64,000 nucleotides of DNA from Pleodorina starrii. Its lineage: Eukaryota > Chlorophyta > Chlorophyceae > Chlamydomonadales > Volvocaceae. Below the pieces are notes generated by a model. That model made no database searches, was not told the DNA's origin, and was given only the letters and a program-made list of their open reading frames with translations. Location of the stretch: positions 6,014,001-6,078,000 of the forward strand of contig BRXU01000001.1 of assembly GCA_030267565.1 (NCBI GenBank), written 5' to 3'. A program made the position numbers and the translations under genes. Shown in pieces: positions 23,013 through 33,979 of the stretch (within the stretch, counting starts at the first letter, position 1; every line of letters begins with the position of its first letter).

Positions 23013-25667
23013 AAAGTTGGTCCTGCTGCTTTAAGCTCGTCCTGCGGGCGAGCTGAGACAGGATTATGTGGCGCCGGGTCAGAACTGACGTCTGACGGTG
23101 TTGACGAGGTCCCTCGGGGGCAACCACCAACTGGTTGAAACGCGAGCAAAATGGTGAACTACAATCTCTGGAGGCATGTTTATCCAAATGCTTAATAATT
23201 CATTGTATGTTCTTGGTTCGACTTTTTGCCACTGATAACGCATTGAACACGAACGAACCTGTTGCACTCGACAGAAAGTTGCAGTCGCCGAGGCAGCTTT
23301 GCCCTCAAAAAAACACGGTAATAGACTCAAAAGTTATATCTGGCTCTGACAGTGGATAGAAGCGCTTCCAGTTATCCTGGGAAACAAGGGCTTTGTCAGC
23401 GACTCGGCCGCTTCGGCAAAGCAACAGACGGAAAGGCAGCTCCCGAACTGAACAGTACTACAGAGCAGTTAAAATGTATTTAAAATTTTTTGGGTCGCTG
23501 GTCGGCTAAATACACCTGCGCGCCTCCGTCGGTTCGGCAAGTCCGGCAAGCGGTTTCACGCGGTTGCCCAAGCTCCGAAGCCACGTCTGCAAATTGCCTG
23601 CTTGCGCAACGCTGACAAGACGGTTTTTTGCGCATACTTCGGAAGCTCCGCCCGCTCTGCGAGTAGCGTACTTCTCACCTTGAGCGTGCCGCTTGCTCGT
23701 TCCATTGTTTGCAGTTTCGGCAAGCAAAGTCAAAGAGGCCACCTGCTTTGGGCACTGTATAGACATTTCCTATGGTAAATGGCAATAACTTTCACGCATT
23801 AATATCGAAAGGGGGTGTTGCTTGGCAGTTGGCGATGGTTCCCGACAGACGGGCCACGTTCTTGCTGACCAGGCCGCCTTCCACAACTTGCATAGCACGC
23901 AAATTTGCTGGATTTGTGTACATTATTATGTGTATCCTTCATGTAACGAGTATGAGTGGAGTTGACGAACTTTCGACCCCAACGACCCCAACAATCACGA
24001 ACCATCGGTCTTGGCGCGCCCTCTGCGTGCCCCCCCGTTCAGAGCTGTAATCTCGCCCGTGTCCTACAGCTAAAAACAAAACTCACCGCAGGCCCCATGG
24101 TTATGCAAGGTCCAGGGCCCTGGAGGTGGCCGCGTCGTAGCAGCACGCATTCCTTAGTTGTGCGTAACCCCATACCCGAACCACCACCCATACGAGCCAT
24201 GTCCTTGTGGTACTCTTGAGGTGCCACGGAGCCGCGCCACAGTCGCCCAAGCCCGACGACAGCTGCCGTGTCCGGCCGAAGGAAAACCCAAAGGCGGTCG
24301 GGGAAATTGCCGCTGCCAGCTATCCACTGTCAGCGCAGGCCAACAGGTGGGCATTAACCCGCATCGCCCGTCCAGCGTCGGCCCAGGTGACTCGACTGAG
24401 AGTACAGCAACAGCAAATGAAGCAAAGCAGGTGCGTCCGTATTGGCAGCGGTCAAGGCAGTGGCGGCACCCAGTCCCTCAGAAACACGGGGCGCGTGCCT
24501 GTCTCCGAAGACTGTTTGATGGAAGGGAGACTGGAAAGTAGTGCTCACGGCACTTACAGCCAAGCGACGTCCCGCCCGTCCTCCCGTGTACAGCAATCGT
24601 GTCAGGTCCGTGCAGAACATTCCCCCCCCCCACCACCCCGCGCACACACAATGTAAACAGCTAATTGGCTAATTGTTAGTACGTTAGCAGTGCAGTGCAG
24701 TGCAGAGACGTGTGATGTGCGGCCCGGCCTGCCGTATCCCACAATCCCAGTTCGGCAGGCCTTTCCGGGGCGCCCTCCCACCAAACCCCGCTGCCCATAT
24801 CTAACACACTTCAAGGTTCGAATACCCATCTCGCTGAGGACCAGCACACGCACACCGCCGACCGCGCAGCTGCACCCAACCGCCCAACCGGCCAGCCGAT
24901 GGTCCTCAGGGCCTAAGGACCAGTGGGTGCGCCGGGTCTGCGGCGGGCGGTTGCGGAGGTAGGTCAGCCAGGAGCAGCGCAGGCGGCGGATGATCCGCAG
25001 CTCGCACGATGCCGGGCGGCCAGGCAGCAGCAGCAGGACGAGGAGCAGCTGCCCATTCAGCATCGCTGCGGCCAGACTTGCAGGGGCCCCGAGTGGGGGA
25101 GGGGGGAGAGGGGGGAGGGCGCAGCGGGGTGCAACAGAGATGAGACCGCAGCGGTGGGACGGAGGCGACGCTGGCGGCGCGGTGTGATGGAGGCTGTGGG
25201 GAGGGCAGTCGAGACCGGCAGGTGCACCGCACACAGCACTGAGCACAGGTTGTGGCGGAGGCATTGGGCCCCAGTGTCCGTCCGTCGGGGGCCACCCGGG
25301 CTGGACCCGACATCAGCCAAATGCAGCTGTGCACCCGCAGCGCGCCCACGTACCCGCCTGCAGCAGCCAGCCACGCGGCCAGCGGTGAGTTACGTCGACG
25401 CAGGCGCCATCGCACCCAGCATCCAGCATCCGCCCCGCCCCGCCAGCCACGCGTATCATCGCCTCATGCGCGTGCGTGCCCGCCTCTCCCGCCAACTGCC
25501 GCTCCACCAGCGCCTGCGCTCCCTTCCCCGAAGCCGCGCGTGCGTGTGAGATCTGCCGGGGGGGAGAGTGAGAGAGGTCCGGGATCGGAAGAGGTGCATC
25601 CGGTCCCGGGCCCCTCTCACACTTCCCCCCGCCGCCGAGCACACCTCCCTCCTGCAGCGGCTGCGGC
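23013..25667. other. long stretch without a resolved gene
   Basis: The left end should be the promoter of the DAO oxidoreductase gene; the right end should be the 3' UTR of the lipoyl-like gene. Minus-strand frames at 24.9-25.55 kb look weakly protein-like (for example KGAQALVERQLAGEAGTHAH near 25.5 kb) but do not join in phase to the neighbouring gene. A GTGCA repeat lies near 24690-24706. Nothing is firmly callable. Confidence 0.35.
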
Positions 25668-26850
25668 TCACAGGCAGCCGCTGCTCGGCGGCCCTCGCGC
25701 CAGGTACGACTGCCATTCGAGGAGCCGCAGCCGGGGCACGCCCGCACCGCTGCTGTACACGTCGCGCACTCGTTGAAGCCAGCAGTCCGCGCCGCCACTG
25801 ACTGCCTGCACTTCGTCTGCGTCCTCGCACAGCAGCGCGATGGGCCTGCCCACCGGCACCTCCTCGCCCTCCGCTGCCAGTAGCCGGGCCACGAAGCCCT
25901 CCTCCTGGGACTCCACCAGCAGGGACACCTGCGCAGTGGGGCCGCAGCGGAATGGGGAGGGGTGGGCCGTGGGAGGGGGGTAGTAGACGGCAGCGGAGGG
26001 ACGGAGGCGACGCTAGACGTCCGGTGGGGGGACGCAGCGTCACGTGGCAATGCGGCATCATCCGGTGCACAGTGTGCCGCACCCGACCCGACCCGACCCG
26101 ACCCGACCCGACCCGACCCGATGGGTGCCTCTTGGCGCTTGCAGCTGGTGTGCTGGGATGTGCGCGCACCCTGCAACTATGTGAAAACTATTGGGTTCAC
26201 CCACAGCGGAGTCACTAGCTGCTGCCCAACACCCCACGGACTGCAAGGCGTCCTGCACGATGAAGCCCGGGGCTCAGAGACACTGCCTCGCGCTCGCGGG
26301 CGGCTCCTCCTGCCGAAAATGCTTTGCCGGCGCCACCGCCCGCCCGCCCGCCCGCCCGCCCATGTGGCTCCCGTGCCGCCTGCTGGTGTGTGCGGTAGTT
26401 GTCCATGCGGGGGATCATTGCCCGCCGGGGGTGGCCGTTGCGCACCTTGCCAGCGAACTGGTCGAGCCGGTATGCCTCCTCCACAAGCGTTTCGGTCTCT
26501 ACCGTTGCAATGACATCGTATACAGCAACCGGGCTTCCCTCGCTGACGTGCCACTTCAGGACGCGCCCATGTGTCATCGAGTGGGATAGCTTCGGCATGG
26601 GCAGCACGATCGCCCGCTGGTCTGCGCTGGCCTCCTCCCGTGGGGTGTGAGGGGCGCCACTTCCGCCGAAGTTGCCGCTGCCGCCATTTTGAACAGTGTC
26701 ATTGCCATGCGACGTGTGCCGACTCTCTGCACCCTGCTGATTCCCAGCTGCTTGTGCGCTGAACCAGGCCATGTTCTTTGCCGATGCACAACTGGCCCAA
26801 ATTCCCGCAGGATTCCGCGCCGCGAAACACCGCAGAGCCATACTAAGCAT
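25668..26850 (-). CDS. biotin/lipoyl-like domain protein lacking the modification lysine
   Basis: Two phase-0 exons, 26446-26850 and 25668-25928, give 221 residues. The start at 26850 (MLSMALRCFAARNP) opens a basic, hydroxylated leader of mitochondrial type. After a G/S/N-rich linker comes a lipoyl-type fold: VLPMPKLSHSMTHGRVLKWH, then VSEGSPVAVYDVIATVETET, then after the intron VESQEEGFVARLLAAEGEEV and PVGRPIALLCED. The pattern follows dihydrolipoyl acyltransferase (E2) lipoyl domains, but where those have ETDKA this has ETETL plus ~13 extra residues ending in FAGK. No E3-binding or acyltransferase domain follows; the protein ends LLEWQSYLARG plus a short Cys-containing tail. It may be a non-lipoylated adaptor of a 2-oxoacid dehydrogenase, or be modified at the displaced lysine. 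The fold call is strong, the role unknown. Confidence 0.8.
26081..26120. repeat. (ACCCG)8 array in intron
   Basis: Eight perfect five-base units in the intron of the lipoyl-like gene. Confidence 0.95.
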
Positions 26851-29800
26851 GATGTCCTCAAACGATGACAGCAAGACACTGCCCAGCACCCAGCTCGTGC
26901 TCTGACGGTTAGTGGTTGCTTGAATATCAGCGCCGTGTCCGTATATACGTTATAACTGAGCCCTGTTAAGTGCTTACGATAAATGCTCTTTTGGGAAAAT
27001 TGAAAAAATCCTGAATTTCCGGAGAACGGAAGCAGATTAGTTGTACTTTTTGGATTTTGCAGTTATTGTACCGCTCTGAGCCAAACGAGTTCTAAAATCT
27101 TATACTATTACCGCGATTACCATTGTTACCACCGGCTCGCCTCGCCGCGTTGTCAAGGCATGGATGTTAGGGGGGAGCGCAGGCTCGGTGAGCCCCTCCG
27201 GTCCGTGGACGTGCCTGGGGCGGGGAGGTACCGTAGGAGGTTTGAGTTGTAAGTCCCTTCCTTCCCCACTAACTTCCGCAGGCCACCTGTGTGCAATTCG
27301 TTGACGACTCGCCTAATGGTTGCCAAGCTGGTGCCTATGCGACCTGCCGGCGCTCGGTGCCCAGGGGGAATAGGGGGGAATTAAGGGGGAACTGGTCACC
27401 TTGCCGATACGAAAGCTGACCGAATTGCGATGTCTCCTAGCTGGGGGAAGTGACTTGGGCTGCCGGTCCTGCCAATCCTTCCCAATCCATTCGGCTGAAC
27501 AATCTTCGATAGGTGGGGCATGGTGGCTGCCGAATGGTAGTACCGTAGCCTGTGAGTATGCATCTGCGGTAAGATGAACGGTTCTTTACGGTAAGTGACG
27601 AGCTTAGTAGTGTACACCTCTGTTGCTAAGATTGGCCCAAGTCTGCTCTTTTGGGATTCCCTAGTCCGAAACGACAGGTTGATGCAAGACGGGAGCGTCG
27701 GGAGCAGGTACCAGTCAATAACAACTTCGTTACATTCGACACAATAATAATTACAAGGCCTAATCAAGGGGCGGTGGATTCGTTACAAAAAAGTGCTAGG
27801 ATAAGGCATGGGATGCAAAAACATGAAAGGCGCGGCGCAGCATGTAATGCTAGTGCCGGCGTACAGCACCGGACCTTGCCACCGCTTCATCACCTGCCCC
27901 CCTCGCAACAAGGCAAGGATAGGAAAGGTGCGCTCGCGGCAGCGGCACAGCAGCGCGGACGTCGGCAGGCGCCGTGCGCCAATGAGTGATGGATGTTAAG
28001 CGAAATGGTTGAATCTCCAGTTGGTATCAAACTACGTCCCGTGTGAACAGTCACACCCCTGCATTCTTCGTGACGCCAAAGCACTAGTGCCAATCAGCAG
28101 CGGGTACCAGCAGCACACCCCAAACCACTGCGGCGGCAAGCACTCGTCTCTGCGTTGGCGAGACACAACCGCCAGACCACTGCTCTCCCCGATGCAACTC
28201 GTCACACACAGAAACGATACCTGCGCCCACAGCCACCCGAAGAGCACTACATGTCTGCCGCACGCAGTCCGGAACACCACCCGGCGGCCACGATTGCACA
28301 CATGAAGAAATTACACATGGCTCCAAAACTCACCTCCACAGGGCCACGCACAAGTCATGTCTCCGGGTCGCCAGAACGGACGGGCCCGAATGAATCCGCC
28401 GCCGTGCCCCCGAAAGCTACATACGAGTGACCTTATTTGATACGATTTTTGAAGTCGGAAGTTAAGAAAGCGACACTTAACCCCCACCCCACCACTCCGC
28501 ACGCGCCTCGCCATGGCAAGCCATTTCGTTCGCCTGGCAGGTAGAGATAGTGGCGGCCCCCGGCGGGGCGAAGCGAGGCGCGGCCCAGCGTGAGGCGACG
28601 GGGAAGGCCACACTGTGATGGGCACCACCACCAGACCACGTACAGCAGGTCTACGGCTGAAAATGAAGCGCACGCCGGCTAAGGGATGGGTTGACGGATA
28701 GACAAATAGGCCGAGGCGGGACAAAAGAGTGCGGCCAGCGACCCCTGGTGGTTGATGGTTGCATTCACAAACAAGCAGCAAGGTGGGATAGATCAATAAA
28801 CGCGCGCGCGACACGAGCAAGCACGCGCCCACGTTTCGTTAGGCCGCCACCCTCTCCAGATCCACAGTTGCCACAGCTCCCAACAGCAACCCGTCAACTG
28901 ACCGGCCTTCACGCAATCGACTCAACCCAACCCCCAACGACACCAGCTGCAGATGCCCTCAACCCAATAACAGCCAAAAGCCCCGACCGCGACACCTGCG
29001 CACAAACCTTTTCCCACCTTCCCTGGCCCCGGCTCCAGGGAGGGTAATGGGAGCGTTGGGAGCCGAGCCGAGAGCCGTCGCAGATGGCCAGAGCCCCGGG
29101 ACCCCGTCAGTCGATACATCAACATCATCAAAATGGTGGTGGTGGCGGCGGCGGCGATGAAGATTGATGAATGCTCCACCTCCACACGAGCTAGCCCGGG
29201 GGGGGGGGTAAAGGATGTGTGCCGCCCGGTGAGGCGACGGAGGGTACAGACGGAGGGAAACCCGAAGACCTCCTGCAGCGCAGCGCAGAGCCCTCTGGGG
29301 CGCAATCATCACATGATCACACAACACAACACCCGCACGCACGCACGCATGAAAACTGAAGCACGCGCCAGTCCACAGCAGCACGGATCTCAAAGCAGCA
29401 CACATCACAATGTCACGAATGGCCAGATCACGAACGACCGCACAAACGCACTGACATACACACCATAGCCCACCCAGTAATCACGGAACCGATACGCAGG
29501 CACCTGCACGCGACGACGTGCGCCCGAGCGGCTGCGCAACAGCCCGGGGGGGGGGGGCAACACGCGTGCGCACAGAATGTGTGCCGACAACCTGCCTCTA
29601 CCTCTAATGAGCCAGTGTGGCCGCAGTGTAGAGCCAACGGTGATTTGCACAGCCATGTCGGTGATTGACCGCATGAACATCCGGGCTGGAGGACGAGTCC
29701 CCCTCTCGCGGCATGAAGGAGCACACACACACCACACACGAACGCCTCCATAGCTCCCACTTGTCGAGCTCAAAAAGAAACCAGAGCCCGACCGAACACC

Positions 29801-30274
29801 AATGTCCGCGCCGCCTGTCCGATACGGGCCCAGAAGTAGGTCAAGTCTCCAGCTCGCATCACATCATAAGCCTCAACTACATCAACAATCGAATTGAATG
29901 CTGCTGTCGACAAAGCAACTGGTACAGCAATATCGCCCCGGTCCATGCAATCCATCACGTCGCTCCGAAGTCAGCCACGCAAGCGCGCAGAGTGAGAGAG
30001 GACCTTGGGGGTTGATACTCAAAAGAAACAAGCCTCCCTCGTGGCGCAGCAATCACAATCGACCTAGGTACACATGTGTGTGTGCCCACGTGTCTCCTGT
30101 ACAGCCCAACCCCTGTCCTTCCTTCTCAACCCCGCTGCCGAAAGTGAAAGGCGGCATGGCAATAACGATAAATTAGAGCGATCATTGCAAGGCGACAACG
30201 ACGACACGATGTTGCCCAGCAGGCGATTTCACCCTCTCTCCCTGATGAAGGTGTTCTTGTTGTTCTTGCAGTGT
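26851..30274. other. gene-poor stretch
   Basis: Left end: promoter of the lipoyl-like gene, locally AT-rich (26.9-27.15 kb). Right end: 3' UTR of the Cys-rich secreted protein; the nearest clear minus-strand TGTAA I noticed is at 28311-28315, giving an unusually long UTR. A 123-codon minus frame at 27396-27767 has no recognisable features. Two long G runs lie near 29200 and 29548. I see no RNA gene. Confidence 0.35.
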
Positions 30275-33200
30275 TCAATTCTCCTGCTCCTCCTCATCCA
30301 ACTTCAAGAGCTCCCGCTCCTCGGCAATCTCCTCAGCCGAAGAAGATGTGGTAGTGGAAGCCAGGCGACGACCTGTGGTCTGGTCGCCAGGGCCGTTCAC
30401 ACCGATGCCATTCTCAAGAGCAGTGCCGGCAGGAGGGGGGGGCGGGCTGGGTTCTGGGGGCGGCGGCGGGCTAGGCGGCGGCGGGCTAGGCGGTGGGCTT
30501 GGCGGCGGCGGGCTCGGCGGCGGCGGTGGCGACGGCGGCGGCGGGCTCGGCGGTGGTGGCCTCGGCGGCGGCGGAGAAGGCGGCGGCGGAGAAGGCGGAG
30601 GAGGAGAAGGCGGAGGCGGGCTCGGCGGGCTCGGCGGCGGCGGCGACGGAGGCGGTGGTGACGGGCTCGTGACGCCGGCGCGGGCGGTCTTAGGGAAGAC
30701 CAGCAGCGAACAGGGCTTGCAGCGCTGGGCGCCAGTCGTCTCCGTGCAGGTCTCGACACTCGTGCCCCCGCCCAGATCCAGCATCGGGCACATGGTGCAG
30801 TTCGTCATGCCCGGGCGATCAGCGTAAGAGTCGTAGGGGCACTTGAAGCAGCCACGAGGACCATCGGGCAGGAAACCATCCTCCGAGTAGGCGGCCGGGT
30901 TGGGGCCGAAGTAGCCGCGAGGGCAGGCCTTGCAAGACGTGGCGGCTCCCGCGCGGTCGGCGTAGAAGCCCGGGGCGCACATGGAGCAGCGAGAGGTGCC
31001 GGGCTTCGACGTAATTGTACCGTTGGGGCACGCGGTGCAGAGCGATGCGCCGTAGCCCGAGAACCAGCCCATGTCGCACTGCTTGCAGACAGCCTGGCCC
31101 ACGCCGTCCTGGAACCTGCGGAAATGGCGGGCAGGCAGGCAGGCGAGGAAGGGGGGAATGCATTGAGAACCAAAAGAAAGGATATGTAGGCAACAGCCGT
31201 GGCAGCTTGCCCCGCAGTCCGCCGGAGATTTGTGCAATTCTGTGAATGTACTAATTTAATGGACCAACGCATTCATGACACATGCCTGCTTTTGCCTGGT
31301 CGATACAGAGGAACAATGCACCAGGTCATACATGTTGCTTTCCCGCGCGCCTCTCCCACTTCTTAGCGAACCAAATCGCACACCACTTCTCAGCAAACCA
31401 AATCGCACCTGCCGGCCTGGCACTTCTTGCAAGCTGACAATCCCGTAACGTCGGCGTAACTTCCGATAGCGCATGAAATGCACCCATCCTTCTCGTACTC
31501 GTTCTGATAATTGCCCAAACCGCAGGGGCTGGGGTCCTTGGAGCCCGCGACGAGGCCAGTCGCGACGGTCGTGGTCAAATCAGAGATGTCCACGGTCGCG
31601 TTGATGGCCGGGGTATCCGGGTTGGTGTAGTAGCCCGGCTGGGTGATCTCGCAAAACGTCATGCCGCGCTGGCTTGCAAACGAACCCGGCCAGCAAGCGA
31701 AGCAGGATTCTGTGCGCAAGGGCCAAGGATATACACGACGACAAAGAAAATTCACCAACGAGTGACACTCTACTCTTTCCAAAGAATTCTACACGGCCTC
31801 TACTCGCCAATATGCACGTGCGATTATACTATTCACATCTGCACTGGATGCATCAACGCGACTCGCTCATTCCTCCCTCAGAGCACTAAGCGTTTACACA
31901 GTATCCTCTGATCGCCTTGTCGGCCCCAACCAGCCATTCTTCATGATCAGCCAATCAGTCACTCACGCTGTGCGAACTCCGGTGTGAAGGTGCCGGTGGT
32001 GCACGTGATGCAAGTCGTCTTGTCGGTTCTGGCGTCACTCATGAAAGTTCCCGGGCGGCAGGGCAGCTGCACCGGGAGGCCCTCCACATCCGTGTAGTAC
32101 CCTACGAGATGCAAAAGGGGGGAAATACAGCGGACAATATACACACAACGATTGAACGGACTGCTACAATGCACATATACAGCTGTACGTGTGGCAGGGA
32201 CGAGGCGACAAGAGGTTAGAAGAGCACGCCCGCAAGGCCCCCGGCAACACTCCGACACGATGTGACAAGCCCAACCCCATAGTTTAAAAGGTTTTGCGCT
32301 TTCACGACTTCATTTTATTCTAGATGAAAAACCAAACCAGAAACCATCTTATCTCCTCCCCAGGTCCTCTTCCCCAGGACATCTGCTACCTGGCAGGTTA
32401 TCCGCGCAAGCGTCGCCCTTGGCAGCCAGCCAGAAGAACGCGTCCGTGCCGGTGCGCAGCTGCTTGTAGATATCATCTGCATTGTCGAAGAACTTGTACG
32501 TATACGACTTGTACGCAGCAGTAGCACCGGTGCCAAGCGGGTCCCAGCTGAGCTGCTGTGCGCGGGTGCCGTACAAGCTGTTCTTGCCAGCCGCGCAGCG
32601 AGTGCAGACGGTTGAGCCGAGGGCGGTGGCGGTCGTGCCAGCGGGGCAAGGGAGGCATACGCTCGAGCCCGGGTTAGGGGCGTAAGTGCCCCTGGGGCAC
32701 TTGAAGCAAGCGCCGCCCGTGTCGGCAGCGAAGTCGTTGGAGCCATGGAACTGCAGATTGCCCGGGTCGGCAGTGAGAGCGACGCTGCCATCAAAATAGC
32801 TGTTGCGGTACGAGCCGGCAGGACAGGGCATGCAAGACGCGGCGCCTGGCGAAGAGTACCAGCCATCCTCACAGCGCCTGCGTGCACAAGACCAAGGGCG
32901 AGCGAGAAATAAGGCGTGAGATGATGGTAGGTTATGACTACAAATACCCTATATGCAAAATCAGACAAAGTATAAGAGAGTGTACAATTCAACACATGAG
33001 CACTAAAATGCAATCGTACCAACCTGCAAGCGCTGAAGGCCGATGGGCCGCTTGTCGAGGTTGCCGCCTGGGCCTTCAGAGGCTGGTATGTGTTTATAGG
33101 GCACTTGATACAAGTATTGGGAATGCCCACGTAGTCTTGACCGCTAGAAAGTACAACACCAGTCACAGCAGCAACCTGCGCCGCGGTTGCCTCATTGCCG

Positions 33201-33979
33201 ACGGTAGTGTCGGCGGCGTTCGTCATGCCATAATAGGTCTTAGTGTTATCCGAAGAAGAAAGCTCCGAACCAAGGCCATGAAACGTGCCTTCGTTGCAGG
33301 GAGTGCAGCTGGTAGCTCCTTCGCCAGAAACGAAGCCTGCGGGCAGCGGGCCAGAGTATGAAATGAACCATGGCGTGGATGGCCGCGGACCTTCCGGTCA
33401 GCTTACCGCTTGGGCAGGGAAGGCAGGCGGTGCCGGCAAGATTTGGCTGGAAATATCCAGGAGGGCATTTCTGGCATGCTGAGGAGCCCTTGCTCAAGAA
33501 TCCATACTGAAAATAGGTCTCCACGCCGCGACCAGGAGTGGTGCGAATGTCAGTCGGCTTTGCAATAGTGCCGGCCGGGCAAGCTGTGCACTCGCGAGCT
33601 CCTGCGTCCGAATAGTAGCCCGAAGGGCAAGGAATGCAGCGGAAGCCATCCATGGTGGACGTGCCCGCAGGGCACTTCCTGCACTGGCCCACAGGATAGG
33701 GGTAGAAGTCATCTGCTGCATACGCGCCATTCGTGTACTTGTCATTCGTGAAGATCAGCTCATAGCCATCAAAGCAGGTGAAGCGAAAGCCTGCGTGAGA
33801 CGAGATTGTCTTGTCACATGTCCGCGGGCTTTTCGGAGGCCAAGTCCGGGCCAAAAGCAGCGCGCACCACTAGGAAGCGCCACGCGCTGAGGAATGACGG
33901 TGGGGCCAGATGACTGCGCATAAGCTGTCGCCGCGACTGCCACCGTAACCAGCAGCACGAGCGTGGGCGAAGGTCGCAT
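30275..33979 (-). CDS. secreted Cys-rich GCC2/GCC3-repeat protein with hydroxyproline-rich (SP4)n domain
   Basis: Seven phase-matched exons: 33868-33979, 33407-33790, 33024-33336, 32390-32877, 31967-32101, 31409-31709 and 30275-31115; 857 residues. The N terminus MRPSPTLVLLVTVAVAATAY is a clear signal peptide. Residues ~40-680 are repeated cysteine modules of the ephrin-receptor-like type (CxxCPxGxY..., such as CRKCPAGTSTMDGFRCIPCP and CLPCPAGTTATALGSTVCTR), presumably disulfide-bonded. About 75 residues of SPPPP/SPPPPP repeats follow, the extensin-like rod of volvocine cell-wall and matrix glycoproteins, expected to be hydroxylated and O-glycosylated. The C terminus is acidic (AEEIAEERELLKLDEEEQEN). 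No transmembrane segment is visible after the signal, so it is probably an extracellular matrix or wall component. Repeat-based function cannot be refined; a lectin or receptor role is possible. Confidence 0.9.

Noticed and set aside
24805..24830. GGTTCGAATACC resembling a tRNA T-loop
   Set aside because: The flanking bases do not pair into a T stem and no acceptor or anticodon arm can be drawn.
29190..29560. Long G runs as functional elements
   Set aside because: Homopolymer G or C runs also occur at many other places in the window (for example near 1885, 15786, 24618, 44355 and 62509) without a common context; they look like ordinary slippage tracts.
30348..30827. Glycine-rich plus-strand frame
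   Set aside because: It is the antisense of the (SP4)n coding region; GGCGG repeats give polyglycine automatically.
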